Assembly (NCBI RefSeq): GCF_004345665.1 | Contig: NZ_SLWR01000009.1 | Coordinates: 124,001-188,000 of the forward strand | Origin: Kribbella antiqua | Lineage (GTDB): Bacteria; Actinomycetota; Actinomycetes; Propionibacteriales; Kribbellaceae | Direction: 5' to 3' | DNA: 64,000 nucleotides | Shown here: positions 8,620-16,952 of the stretch, piece by piece | Layout: each line of letters begins with the position of its first letter | Position numbering within the stretch: position 1 is the stretch's first letter | Notes under the pieces: model-generated | The model's input: the letters and a program-made list of their open reading frames with translations, nothing else | Database searches by the model: none | What the model was told of the DNA's origin: nothing | Made by a program: the position numbers and the translations under genes

Positions 8620-9882
8620 TCAGCGACCTGGGACAAAGACGATGGCGTCGCCGACCGCTCGCTCCGCACCGCCCGTTCCGCTGGGGTGGTTGACCAGCGT
8701 CCCGTCGCGCAGCGCCATCGCGGTCGAGCCGCCGCCGTCCAGGTTGATCGCGTTGTCCATCCCGAGTGCCTTCGCCACCGCGGCTGTTTCGTCCATCGTC
8801 GTACCGACGCTGGTGGTCTGGCGGCCGTCGATCGTCGCCAGCAGGATCTTGCCGTCACGTGTCGTACCGGCGATGGTGCGCGGGTTGCGGGCGAAGAAGC
8901 TGCCGGTTCCGGCCGGTACGACGATCTCGCCGTTCTTGGTGAGCCGGTAGCGTCCGGTCACGCCGTACAGGCCGCTGCGCAGCGGGACGTCGTCACCGTT
9001 CTCGTTCGCCAGCTTGATGGTGCGGTTCAGGCAGCCGTTCGCCACGGTGTTCAGCAGGCTGACGGTGTCCTTCCCCGTCGCCTGCAAGGAGGTTTGGCCG
9101 GGTGCGAGGTTGGTCCCGCGCGTTGTCGACGTACGGACGACGCAGCCGTAGCGATTCAGCACCACCTCGACGCCCGCGCCCGACGGCGTCGCGGCCGCGA
9201 ACTCCGGCGTGAACAGCACGACATCGCCGGGAGTGGTGCAGGTCGTCTGGTCGGGCAGGGTCGCGCAGTCGGCCGGGACGACCGGCGGGTGGTTGACGAA
9301 CTCGAGGGGGAGCTTGATGTCGGTCTGGCGGTTGACGACGCTGCCGGTCCAGCGCAGGTGGCCCATCACGACTTTGTTGCTCTTGGCATCGATCAGCAGG
9401 TTGGCCTCGGTCGGGTCGGTCAGCGGCTCGCTGAGCAGTTTGCCGTTGAAGATGCCGAGGCCGACCGGATCACCCGGGTACTGCGGGTTGGCGGTGAACG
9501 TGAAGAACGACGCGTTCACGCCCGCCAGCGCGCCTGCCGACTTCACCAGCACCGACGTGTTCTCCACCTTCGCGAGATCCGGCCCGTAGGTGGCCTTCAG
9601 GTGACCCTTCGCCTTGGCCGGGTCGATGGTCAGCACGTTGACCACCCACGGCCCGCGCGTCGTCGTGTTGAGCTGATCGGCCGGCGCCGGCTCGGTACCG
9701 CGCACGATCTTCGTCAACGTCACCCCACCGGCGAGCACCTGAGTGCTCCGGGTCTCCGCCAGGTCCGAGTCACCAATCGGCAGCGTGCCTGAGGTCGCGG
9801 CGGCTGCGGTGGGGACGAGGGCGGCCGTCACCAGGAGGGCCGCGGCGGCCGCAGCACGAGTCAGTCGAGCGGAAGTAGTCAT
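8620..9882 (-). CDS. Secreted phosphodiester glycosidase (NAGPA domain) protein
   Basis: A protein of 420 residues from ATG 9882. The first 30 residues form a cleavable signal peptide (Arg-rich start, Ala/Leu core, A-A-A-A-T-S end). The C-terminal half carries the NAGPA/DUF2233 signature: GVNASFF near residue 108, LATIDGRQ, and the motif NLDGGGSTAMALRDG near residue 390. The family is named after the human enzyme that removes N-acetylglucosamine from phosphodiesters; bacterial members are exported and often act on cell-wall or capsule sugars. The ribosome site is weak (AGGA). It may be co-transcribed with the PEBP gene 18 bp downstream. Substrate unknown. Confidence 0.88.
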   Translation of the reverse strand: MTTSARLTRAAAAAALLVTAALVPTAAAATSGTLPIGDSDLAETRSTQVLAGGVTLTKIVRGTEPAPADQLNTTTRGPWVVNVLTIDPAKAKGHLKATYGPDLAKVENTSVLVKSAGALAGVNASFFTFTANPQYPGDPVGLGIFNGKLLSEPLTDPTEANLLIDAKSNKVVMGHLRWTGSVVNRQTDIKLPLEFVNHPPVVPADCATLPDQTTCTTPGDVVLFTPEFAAATPSGAGVEVVLNRYGCVVRTSTTRGTNLAPGQTSLQATGKDTVSLLNTVANGCLNRTIKLANENGDDVPLRSGLYGVTGRYRLTKNGEIVVPAGTGSFFARNPRTIAGTTRDGKILLATIDGRQTTSVGTTMDETAAVAKALGMDNAINLDGGGSTAMALRDGTLVNHPSGTGGAERAVGDAIVFVPGR

Positions 9883-10423
9883 AGCGGCATCCTGAGCGTC
9901 GATGGTGGAATCTTTCCAGTCACACCGCTGAATCGTCAGCATCTGACGGGTTACGGTTCCGTGCCCTGCTTGGGGACCCTTGGGCGGACGGATTGCCGTA
10001 ACGCAGGTGGACTTCCGGCTGAGGCAGGTTGCGCGCCACCAGCATCGAGGCATCGCTCTGGCGTGGCCAGCGGAGCGACCGGATGCCGTGCGGAGCCCAG
10101 CAGGTCTTCGAACCCTGGTCGGTACGGCGGATGTCGGTCATCGACATTCATCTGTCTCAGAGCAAGCTGATCCCGACAGGCGCCGAGGCGGTCCTGTCCG
10201 ACGTGACTCGGTCAGCCCGGTCAGGACCACTGGGTGGAGCGGTGGACTGAGGGTACGGCGACCTGCTGGCCGGTGCGCCTGATCAGAAGCCTGTGCCTCT
10301 GATGCGGCGGGCGGTGGGTCGGATCAGCAGGGCGGTGGGTCGGATCAGCAGGGCGGTGGGTCGGATCAGCAGGGCGGTGGGTCGGATCAGCAGGGCGGTG
10401 GGTCGGATCACCAGGGCGGTGGG
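9883..10423. other. 541-bp intergenic region with no convincing gene
   Basis: Short open frames exist on both strands, but none has a ribosome site, a recognisable domain or normal codon use. The right third is a 21-bp minisatellite (listed separately). The region separates the start of the NAGPA-domain gene from the 3' end of the DUF222/HNH gene. Confidence 0.5.
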
Positions 10424-10440
10424 TCAGAAGGGCGGTGGGT
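10311..10440. repeat. 21-bp tandem minisatellite, about six copies
   Basis: The unit GCGGTGGGTCGGATCAGCAG plus one G begins at 10311, 10332, 10353, 10374 and 10395 almost without change. A diverged sixth copy is at 10416 and a final partial GGCGGTGGGT at 10431. The period is a multiple of three, so either strand could be read as a heptapeptide repeat, but no supported gene covers it. The array runs into the last codons of the DUF222/HNH gene (ends at 10424), so copy changes could alter that protein's C-terminus. Confidence 0.9.
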
Positions 10441-12907
10441 GCTGGGAAGCCTCGCGTCGCAGCGTGGCGATGGGCTGGCTCGTGGGCAGGCTGCGGGGAT
10501 CGTCGCTTTCGGCGGCCCAGGCGACGTCGGCGTCGTGCCTGTTTCTGCCGACACACGCGCTCGTCGTGCCCGCGGCGTCGGGCGGTTCGGTGATGGGTCC
10601 GCGGGTGGTGATGGGGCCGCGGGCGGGTGGGACGGTGGTGTGGCGGTGGCCGGTGGGGGTGGTGAGGGTGATGGAGCCGTCGGGGTGGCTGGTGGTGGTC
10701 CAGCCCCAGGTGGGGGTGTCTTTGATGACGTGGTGGTATTCGCAGTATGGGGCGAGGCCGGTGAGGGTGGTGGTGCCGGTTTGGGTGAAGGGGGTGGTGT
10801 GGTCGCGGTCGCAGTCGCGGGAGGTGCGGTTGCAGCCGGGCCAGGCGCAGACGGGGTGGCGGGCGAGCAGGGTTTCGGTGACGAGGGTGCCGGGGTCGTG
10901 GCGGGTGGTGGAGGCTTCCAGCACGATGCCGTTGAGCGGGTCGGTCAGCAGTCGTCGCCAGGTGCCGTCGGTGGCGATGCGGCGGGCCATCTCGGCGGGG
11001 ATGGGTCCGTAGCCGGTCAGTTCGGCGGGGTCGTCGTCGAGGCCGAGGAGGGTCGAGGCGGGGATGATGACTTCGATGTGGGGTCGGCGGCGGTGCTGGT
11101 CGGGTAGGCGTCTCCCGAGCCAGTCCAGTCCGTTGCGCAGGATGTGCTCGAACAGGTCGGCGGTGACGTCGGCGCGGCGCTGTTCGGCGGTCCGGGTGTC
11201 CTTCACCGGCACCGCAGTGGTGTCTGTGCCGGACTGTTCGGCTGTGCGGGTGGCTGGCGCCGGATTCGTGGCGTGGTGGTGCGCCACCTGTTCCGCGCTG
11301 GAGCCCGGACGCGGTTGTTCGGCGGCCCCGGTGTCATTGACCGGACCTCCGGTGAGGTCGTCTCGGTGTTGTGTCGTGGGCGGGGCGTGGTGCGTCGCGC
11401 CGTCACCTTGGTCGTCGGTGATCGTGCCGGTGGTGGTGTCGGCGGTGCCGCTGTTGGTGTCGGCGGTGAGTGGATCGGCTGCGGCGGCTGTGGGTGCCGG
11501 GGTGGGTTTGCTTTCTGCAGGTGCCGTCGCGTTTGTGGCGTCGGTGGGCGGGGTGCCGACAGTTGCGGTGGTCGAGAGCCTATCGCTGGTGGTATTCCGC
11601 TGCGTGGTCGCGGCGTTGTTCCGGGAGGTGTTCGTGGTGGCGGGGTCCACGGTGGCCGGGTTGTAGGTGGCGGGGCCGGTGGTGGCGGGTGCCCCGGTCG
11701 CGTTGTCGCCGGTGGGTGAACTGGTGGTGGTGTCGCCGGTGGTGGGACTGCCAGTGGCGTTCGTGTTGGCGGCAGGCTGCCCCGCGGCGGGCCCGTTCGT
11801 GGCGGCGCTGGTTGCAGAGTCGTTGGTCGGGGCGTCGTTGGTCGGGGCGCCGGTGGGGGTGCCGCGTTTGGCGAGGGCTGCGATGGCTTGGATGGTGACC
11901 CAGATTTGCTGGATCTTGTCGGCGGTGTGGACGATCCACAGCCCGGCCATGCCGTTGGGGAGGGGGACGATTTTGCAGGTGCGGTCGGCGACGGCGGCGC
12001 GGTGATCTTCGGCGTCCTGGCGGGTGGTGTGTTTGGCGACCTGGCGGCGCAGGGATTCGAGCAGGTTGCGGTGGGTCTGGGTCGGGGCGCGTTTCAGCAC
12101 GTGGGCCTCGACGGCCTGGGCGGCCTCATCGGGCAGGTTGGTGGTGGCTTCGGAGATGGCCAGGGCCTTGCCCCAGGTGAGCGTGCCGCATTTCAGGGCG
12201 GTGTGGGTGGCGCGCAGGGTGCTGGTGAGGCGCAGCGCGGTGGTGACGTGGCGGGCGACGGTGGTGGGGGACAGGCCGAGGGCGAGGGCGAGTTCGGCGT
12301 GCCAGGAGCGGTCGGGGTCGATCGGGCGGCCCCGGGTGTCGAGCTGGGTGGGACGCGGGGACTCGGTGTGTTCGGCTCGGCGGTGCCGGTAGAACGACGC
12401 CATCGCCTCGGCCTTGATCGATTCGGCCCAGGCGACCATCCGGGTGGTGGCCTTCATCAGCTCCATCAACGCGATCGGCGACATGGCTCGCGGGCGGGTG
12501 TCTTCCAGCGCGGCCGCGAGGGCGCCGCCGGGCGGCAGCGACAGCCAGGCGGGGGCGTCCAGGGCGAGCAGGGCGCGGTCGGCCTCGTCCTGTTCCACGC
12601 CGTGCCATTCCTGCCAGTCCAGGTCGTCGACGCGCGAGGATCGGGTCGTGGCCACCGGCGCGTCCAGCTCGACATCCCAATCGTCCGGCTCGGGGACGGA
12701 TTCCGGGTCGACGGAAAGATCGTGGTCGATCGGGTCGGGCAGGTCGTCGGGAATGTAGTCGGGCGGCCCAGGCGGCCAGGCCGTGCAATGTGCGCAGCAG
12801 ATCGGGTGGCTGGAGCCAGACAGGGCGGGCGCACACGAGGTGGGCGCGACCGTGCCGGCGGGGACCGGGTGGCCGCCGCCGGGCTGGATGGTCACAAGGC
12901 CCGTCAT
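10424..12907 (-). CDS. DUF222/HNH endonuclease (13E12-repeat family) with long low-complexity insert
   Basis: A protein of 827 residues from ATG 12907. Residues about 120-345 are the DUF222 region (LMELMKATTRMVAWAESIKAEAM, RHVTTALRLTSTLRATHTALKCGTLTWGKALAI). Residues about 348-575 are an unusual Thr/Ala/Pro/Asn-rich stretch. The C-terminus has the HNH nuclease core: CAWPGCNRTSRDCDRDHTTPF and LAPYCEYHHVIKDTPTW, about residues 683-730, with Cys pairs and His residues intact. Relatives are commonly 400-550 residues, so the insert accounts for the size. There is no ribosome site; a -10 box and a LexA-like box directly precede the ATG, so a leaderless, damage-inducible transcript is likely. Family members are numerous and mobile in actinobacteria; cellular role unknown. 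Confidence 0.9.
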   Translation of the reverse strand: MTGLVTIQPGGGHPVPAGTVAPTSCAPALSGSSHPICCAHCTAWPPGPPDYIPDDLPDPIDHDLSVDPESVPEPDDWDVELDAPVATTRSSRVDDLDWQEWHGVEQDEADRALLALDAPAWLSLPPGGALAAALEDTRPRAMSPIALMELMKATTRMVAWAESIKAEAMASFYRHRRAEHTESPRPTQLDTRGRPIDPDRSWHAELALALGLSPTTVARHVTTALRLTSTLRATHTALKCGTLTWGKALAISEATTNLPDEAAQAVEAHVLKRAPTQTHRNLLESLRRQVAKHTTRQDAEDHRAAVADRTCKIVPLPNGMAGLWIVHTADKIQQIWVTIQAIAALAKRGTPTGAPTNDAPTNDSATSAATNGPAAGQPAANTNATGSPTTGDTTTSSPTGDNATGAPATTGPATYNPATVDPATTNTSRNNAATTQRNTTSDRLSTTATVGTPPTDATNATAPAESKPTPAPTAAAADPLTADTNSGTADTTTGTITDDQGDGATHHAPPTTQHRDDLTGGPVNDTGAAEQPRPGSSAEQVAHHHATNPAPATRTAEQSGTDTTAVPVKDTRTAEQRRADVTADLFEHILRNGLDWLGRRLPDQHRRRPHIEVIIPASTLLGLDDDPAELTGYGPIPAEMARRIATDGTWRRLLTDPLNGIVLEASTTRHDPGTLVTETLLARHPVCAWPGCNRTSRDCDRDHTTPFTQTGTTTLTGLAPYCEYHHVIKDTPTWGWTTTSHPDGSITLTTPTGHRHTTVPPARGPITTRGPITEPPDAAGTTSACVGRNRHDADVAWAAESDDPRSLPTSQPIATLRREASQHPPPF

Positions 12908-12913
12908 GCATCT

Positions 12914-12919
12914 ATATTA
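12914..12919 (-). promoter_or_regulatory. -10 element for a leaderless DUF222/HNH transcript
   Basis: On the minus strand TAATAT ends six bases before the ATG at 12907. This is the spacing expected if transcription starts on the A of the start codon. No Shine-Dalgarno sequence lies in front of the ATG, which agrees with a leaderless message. Confidence 0.5.
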
Positions 12920-12933
12920 GAACACATGTTCGA
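12918..12933. promoter_or_regulatory. LexA/SOS box
   Basis: TAGAACACATGTTCGA matches the actinobacterial SOS consensus TCGAAC-N4-GTTCGA in 14 of 16 positions when compared with the palindrome TCGAACATATGTTCGA. Both GAAC and GTTC cores are exact with the required 4-base spacer. It overlaps the -10 element of the HNH gene, the right place for repression by LexA. SOS boxes upstream of 13E12-family genes are known from mycobacteria. Confidence 0.75.
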
Positions 12934-13142
12934 TCAAGCCAAATCGCCGATTCGGTGCTGTGGATGGCGGGAACCGTTACAGGGCTGGGGATCCGGACGG
13001 AGGAGTTGCTGACGGCAACTATATGGTGACGCCGAGACGATGAGGTGCGGGCGGTTGTCCAGTGTCTGAGCGGGCAGCATCTGTAGTCACGGTTTCGGAT
13101 AACATCGCGGGGGTGACGAAGCCGATGAGTGTGTGACCGCCG

Positions 13143-14066
13143 GTGTCCGCCGTCGTTGGAGCCTTCGTCGCGCTGGTCTCGGTCGCCGTACTCGGTTACG
13201 TCATCGGGCGGATCGGCGTACTGCGGGCCGAGGACGAGTTGGTCCTGTCGCGGCTGGCGTTCTTCGTGGCGACGCCGGCGTTGCTGTTCACAACGGTCGC
13301 CCGGGCGGATCTGCACTCGATCTTCTCGCCGGTCGCGCTGACGAACCTGGCCAGCCTGCTCGTCGTCCAGGTGGTCTTCGTCGTGATGGCGCTGGTCTGG
13401 CGACGCACCCGGTCTCAGGCGACGATCGGCGTACTCGCGTCGTCGTACGTCAACGCGGGCAATCTCGGTGTGCCTGTCGCCGCGTATGTGCTGGGTGACG
13501 GTGCGCTGGTCGCGCCGATCGTGCTGTTCCAGTTGCTGGTGATGGCGCCGATCGCCTTCGCCGTACTCGATGGTGACCGGCAGGGGTCGGGGCGGCGGGT
13601 CTCGTTGCGGACCCTGCTCACGCGGCCGCTGCGCAACCCGCTGACCGTGGCGTCGTTGCTCGGGCTCCTGGTCGCGTCACTTGGCGTGGATCTGCCGCCC
13701 GTGGTCATGCGGCCGATCGACCTCGTCGCCGCGGCGGCGGTCCCGGTCGGCCTGGTCGCCTACGGCCTCAGCCTGAGCTCGGGTACTCGCGACTCGATCA
13801 TCATCCGACGAGACGTCGTACTAGCGGTCCTCCTCAAGGTCTTCCTGCAACCACTGGCCGCCTACGCCGTAGGCCGCTGGCTCCTGGACCTCCACGGCCA
13901 CGCCCTCCTGGCCACCACCCTCCTAGCCGCCCTCCCCACCGCGCAAAACGTCTACGTCTACGCCGTCCACTACCGCACCACTCGCACCCTGGCCCGCAGC
14001 GCCGTACTTCTGAGCACCCTGCTATCGATCCCGATCATGACTGCGATCGTGGGCGTCCTCGGCTGA
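13143..14066 (+). CDS. AEC (auxin efflux carrier) family transporter
   Basis: A protein of 307 residues from GTG 13143; an in-frame stop three codons upstream fixes this as the earliest start. About ten hydrophobic segments are visible in two halves. Family motifs include the first helix GYVIGRIGVL, the central ASSYVNAGNLGVPVAAYVLG with the conserved N-x-G-x-x-G-x-P helix-breaking motif near residues 102-109, and the late AALPTAQNVYVYAVHY. AEC carriers export small organic anions such as malate or malonate; the substrate here cannot be read. There is no good ribosome site. It ends one base before the convergent DUF1841-like gene. Confidence 0.9.
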   Translation: MSAVVGAFVALVSVAVLGYVIGRIGVLRAEDELVLSRLAFFVATPALLFTTVARADLHSIFSPVALTNLASLLVVQVVFVVMALVWRRTRSQATIGVLASSYVNAGNLGVPVAAYVLGDGALVAPIVLFQLLVMAPIAFAVLDGDRQGSGRRVSLRTLLTRPLRNPLTVASLLGLLVASLGVDLPPVVMRPIDLVAAAAVPVGLVAYGLSLSSGTRDSIIIRRDVVLAVLLKVFLQPLAAYAVGRWLLDLHGHALLATTLLAALPTAQNVYVYAVHYRTTRTLARSAVLLSTLLSIPIMTAIVGVLG

Positions 14067-15692
14067 TCACCGACCGAGCTTGTCGAGACCAGCGCGGTAC
14101 TGGTCGAGGTCGACGGGCTGGTGGTTCGTCAGGACCCCGTGCAGCTGACGGGCGACCAGTTCGCCGATGGCGTGCAGGATGTCGTGCCTGTCGTGGCCTT
14201 GGGCTTGCAGTCTTCGCGCCGCCTGCCAGACCTCGGGCGGATCGTCGTTCCACAACTGGTTCGTGACGACTTCGTGCATCGCGAGGTGCAGGTGCGGGTT
14301 CACTCCGTCGACCTCGCCGACGACCGCCGGATCATTCAGAGCGTCGTGGTACTCGGGGTGTTCGCCCTCGATCAGGATGCTGCGCTCGTCCGGATCGTTC
14401 GGGTTCAGCCGCGGATAGTCCTCGCCGCCGATCCGGGTGCCGAAGTACGGCATCGCGAATGTCCGCCGGTCAAGAGCGTCCTGCGGAGCATCAGCGTTCT
14501 CTGTCGGCTCGAGTCCTTCGATGAGCAGGCGGCCGGGTGACATGTTGGCGGCGTCGTCGTAGACCTCGTCGAAGTGACCGAGGCTCTCCCGCCCGGCCTT
14601 GAGAACCTCCTCGAGCACAACTGGTGACAGGCCTTCGCGAGACCCGGCCCACTTGATCCATGCCGGCACCAACAGCGGCAGTACGGCGCGCTCCTCGGCG
14701 CTGAGCATGACTTTCCTCGGCAACCAGCCGAGCAGGAAGATGTCGAGCTTGGCAGGACTGACTCGCAGCATCTTGCCGTCGTCGTAGTCGGCGCCGTACT
14801 GCACGATCAACCGGACGCAATGCTCAAGGTCTTGGCCGGCTGGCAGCTCCGCCGCTTCGGGTGACGCGAGGAACGCCCGTACCACGCGATCCCTGGTCTC
14901 CTCGTCGACTTCGGCGCGCTCTACGCGGGGCGCAGGATCGGGCAGGACCTTGAGTCTGGACAGCGCCAACGAACGAAGGTCCTCGAACTCCTCCGAGACG
15001 TCCGCAGTCCAGGTGCGGTCGGTGGCCTCGAACGCGTCTTCCAGCAGTCGCCGGACCTCCGCGGGGTCGGACTGCTCCAGGACCATGGCCTCGTCCCTGG
15101 CCGCTTCCTCTCGCATCATCGCCAGAGCCTGTACGACGTCGTCGACGAGAAGAATGTCGTGAGCCCAGCCGCCCGGGTGGTTGAGGTCGACCAGTATCGA
15201 GAGCGCATGGACACGACCGGCTCGCTCGAACGAGCACAGCACGCTGGCCGAGTCGCCGTACACCTCGCGCATCGTCCAGCACTCCCGGAACGTCAGGTCA
15301 TCGAGTACGGCGGACCACTTCGGTTCGCGGGTGCCGCGTGCGATCAGGTCGGCGGCGATCGCGCGGGCCTGATCGGCCAGGGCGTGATCTGGCACCATCC
15401 TGGCGGCGAGGATGGCGAACTCGAGGGTGCCGGCCTTGGGCATGCCTCGCTGGGCGTTGGCGAGTAGATCCCGCACGCCTGCGTAGTCGTCGGTCCCTGG
15501 TCCGTCGGCCTGCCAACCGGCCCCACAGACGGCGGACGCCAAGGTTTCCGCGTCGAGCGGGTCCTGATCGGAGCTGGACAGGCTGAATTCGTAGGGCAGG
15601 CCACGAACCGCGTTGCTCCGGCCGGCAGCGGCTGGATTGCCGTGCGACTGCCGTTGCTGCTTGGTCTTCTTGCGGCCGCGGCTCTTGGGCAT
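14067..15692 (-). CDS. DUF1841-domain hypothetical protein
   Basis: A protein of 541 residues from ATG 15692 with GGAAGAG 9 bases upstream. It opens with a strongly basic tail (MPKSRGRKKTKQQRQSHG). A long acidic mainly helical middle follows. The C-terminus (about residues 440-530) has GEHPEYHDAL, HLHLAMHEVVTNQLWNDDPPEVWQAARRL and GHDRHDILHAIGELVARQL, which match the DUF1841 family. The His-rich pattern could bind a metal, but that is inference. No signal or membrane segment is present. The stop directly abuts that of the convergent AEC gene. Function unknown. Confidence 0.75.
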   Translation of the reverse strand: MPKSRGRKKTKQQRQSHGNPAAAGRSNAVRGLPYEFSLSSSDQDPLDAETLASAVCGAGWQADGPGTDDYAGVRDLLANAQRGMPKAGTLEFAILAARMVPDHALADQARAIAADLIARGTREPKWSAVLDDLTFRECWTMREVYGDSASVLCSFERAGRVHALSILVDLNHPGGWAHDILLVDDVVQALAMMREEAARDEAMVLEQSDPAEVRRLLEDAFEATDRTWTADVSEEFEDLRSLALSRLKVLPDPAPRVERAEVDEETRDRVVRAFLASPEAAELPAGQDLEHCVRLIVQYGADYDDGKMLRVSPAKLDIFLLGWLPRKVMLSAEERAVLPLLVPAWIKWAGSREGLSPVVLEEVLKAGRESLGHFDEVYDDAANMSPGRLLIEGLEPTENADAPQDALDRRTFAMPYFGTRIGGEDYPRLNPNDPDERSILIEGEHPEYHDALNDPAVVGEVDGVNPHLHLAMHEVVTNQLWNDDPPEVWQAARRLQAQGHDRHDILHAIGELVARQLHGVLTNHQPVDLDQYRAGLDKLGR

Positions 15693-15734
15693 GCACCAAC
15701 TCTTCCAGGTACGGCATGTGCCGGTGCGCCGGGG

Positions 15735-16799
15735 TCACTTCATTGCGTTGAACGCTTCTTCGGTGACGGGGGCTACCTGGTCAACGGTGACGCCGTCGTT
15801 GGCGGATTGGACTATGACGGTGAGGGTGTTAGAGCCGCGGTAGCACTGGGTGGGGAGGTTGCCGGTTTCGACGCAGGTGGCGCGGCCGACCTTCTTGATC
15901 TGGTCGCCGGTGGCGCCGGAGTCCGCGACGGTCTTGTCGATGTCGACCTTGCCGCGGAGGGCGATCACTACGAACATGCGGTTGCCGTCGAGGTTTCCGT
16001 ACGCCTCGACTGTTACCTGCTTGCCGTCGTTGATGCGGCTCAATGCCTCGCGGGTCTCGTCGAGCTGAGCCTGCTTGCGGATCTCCTGGTCTGTGATCCG
16101 GTCAAGCCCCGCGAGGGTCGCCGGCGGCGTGATCCCACGCTCCGCGTTCAGCCGATTCAGCGGCCCGAGCCCCCACACGTATCCGATCACAGCCAGCACC
16201 ACCAGTACGACGACCACGCCCACCACAGTCGCCCAAGGCCCCCGCACCCGAACCCGCCGATACCACTTCTTCTTCCCCGCCGCCGCAGCCTTCCCAGCCT
16301 CAGCTTTGGTGTCCCCACCCTTCGCGGCGTCCGCCTTCGCGTCCCCGCTCTTGCTCTCTGCGGTTTCCCCCTCCGCACCCACTGCAGCTTCAGCCTTGGC
16401 AGCGTTCCCATCCGCGGCAGGCGCCTTCGCGGCATCAGCCTTCGGGGCGTCCGCTGGTTTCCCGGTCTCGACCTTCGTCGTGTCGCCGGTCGCCGCCTTC
16501 TCGGCGGAGGCGGCTGCGGCAGCGGTGGTTTTCGAGGGGCGCGAGGGCTGCGACGGCTTCTTCTTCGTGGTGGAGTCGGCTGCCGCGGGCTTGCCGGCGG
16601 TCTCGCCGGAGCGTGCGTCGGCCGAGGCAGCGGAGGACGCCGAGCCGGTGGTAGTGCTGGTCTTGGCGGGTTGTGCGGGCGCGGCGGGCTTCGCCGGCGG
16701 AGTGCTTGCGACGTCGCTCGCTCCGCCACCGTTGGGCGGCGTACTCGGGGTGGGGGGAGCCTCCGGGGTGGTGCGGTCCGGGGTGGTGGGGTCGCTCAT
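15735..16799 (-). CDS. Single-pass membrane protein with long Ala/Lys/Pro-rich cytoplasmic region
   Basis: A protein of 354 residues from ATG 16799 with GAGGAG 8 bases upstream. Residues 1-175 are low-complexity Pro/Ser/Thr then Ala/Lys/Glu repeats (AAKAEAAVGAEGE, KADAAKGGDTKAEAGKAAAAGKKK) ending in WYRRVRVRGPW. One transmembrane helix (about residues 188-210) follows. The extracytoplasmic domain of about 145 residues contains two cysteines (C315 and C324 region). No enzyme motif is seen and I do not recognise the domain. It may contact wall or DNA through the charged region, but this is speculation. The valS terminator lies just upstream. Confidence 0.7.
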   Translation of the reverse strand: MSDPTTPDRTTPEAPPTPSTPPNGGGASDVASTPPAKPAAPAQPAKTSTTTGSASSAASADARSGETAGKPAAADSTTKKKPSQPSRPSKTTAAAAASAEKAATGDTTKVETGKPADAPKADAAKAPAADGNAAKAEAAVGAEGETAESKSGDAKADAAKGGDTKAEAGKAAAAGKKKWYRRVRVRGPWATVVGVVVVLVVLAVIGYVWGLGPLNRLNAERGITPPATLAGLDRITDQEIRKQAQLDETREALSRINDGKQVTVEAYGNLDGNRMFVVIALRGKVDIDKTVADSGATGDQIKKVGRATCVETGNLPTQCYRGSNTLTVIVQSANDGVTVDQVAPVTEEAFNAMK

Positions 16800-16897
16800 G
16801 GTGGGGCTCCTCGGGACTGGCATGGTCGCGCGGTTCGACCCGATGGTTCCACATCGGCACAAACCGGTTTCGCAGCGTAGCCGTTCGGGGTATGGCG

Positions 16898-16933
16898 GTA
16901 GCGCCCGCCTCCCAGGAGGGCGACGGGCGCTAC
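16898..16933 (-). terminator. Stem-loop terminator after valS
   Basis: A perfect 10-bp stem, GTAGCGCCCG (16898-16907) with CGGGCGCTAC (16924-16933), encloses a 16-base loop that itself has CCTCC/GGAGG complementarity. It starts 20 bases after the valS stop. There is no strong U-tract, as is common for actinobacterial terminators. Confidence 0.7.
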
Positions 16934-16952
16934 GTGTTCGGTTGTGAACCCG

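Noticed and set aside
10311-10440. CRISPR array
   Set aside because: Units are directly contiguous with no spacers and no dyad, and no cas genes are near.
10293-13012. Plus-strand frames across the minisatellite and HNH gene
   Set aside because: Gly/Val-rich antisense of a clear nuclease gene; the heptapeptide repeats come from the 21-bp array.
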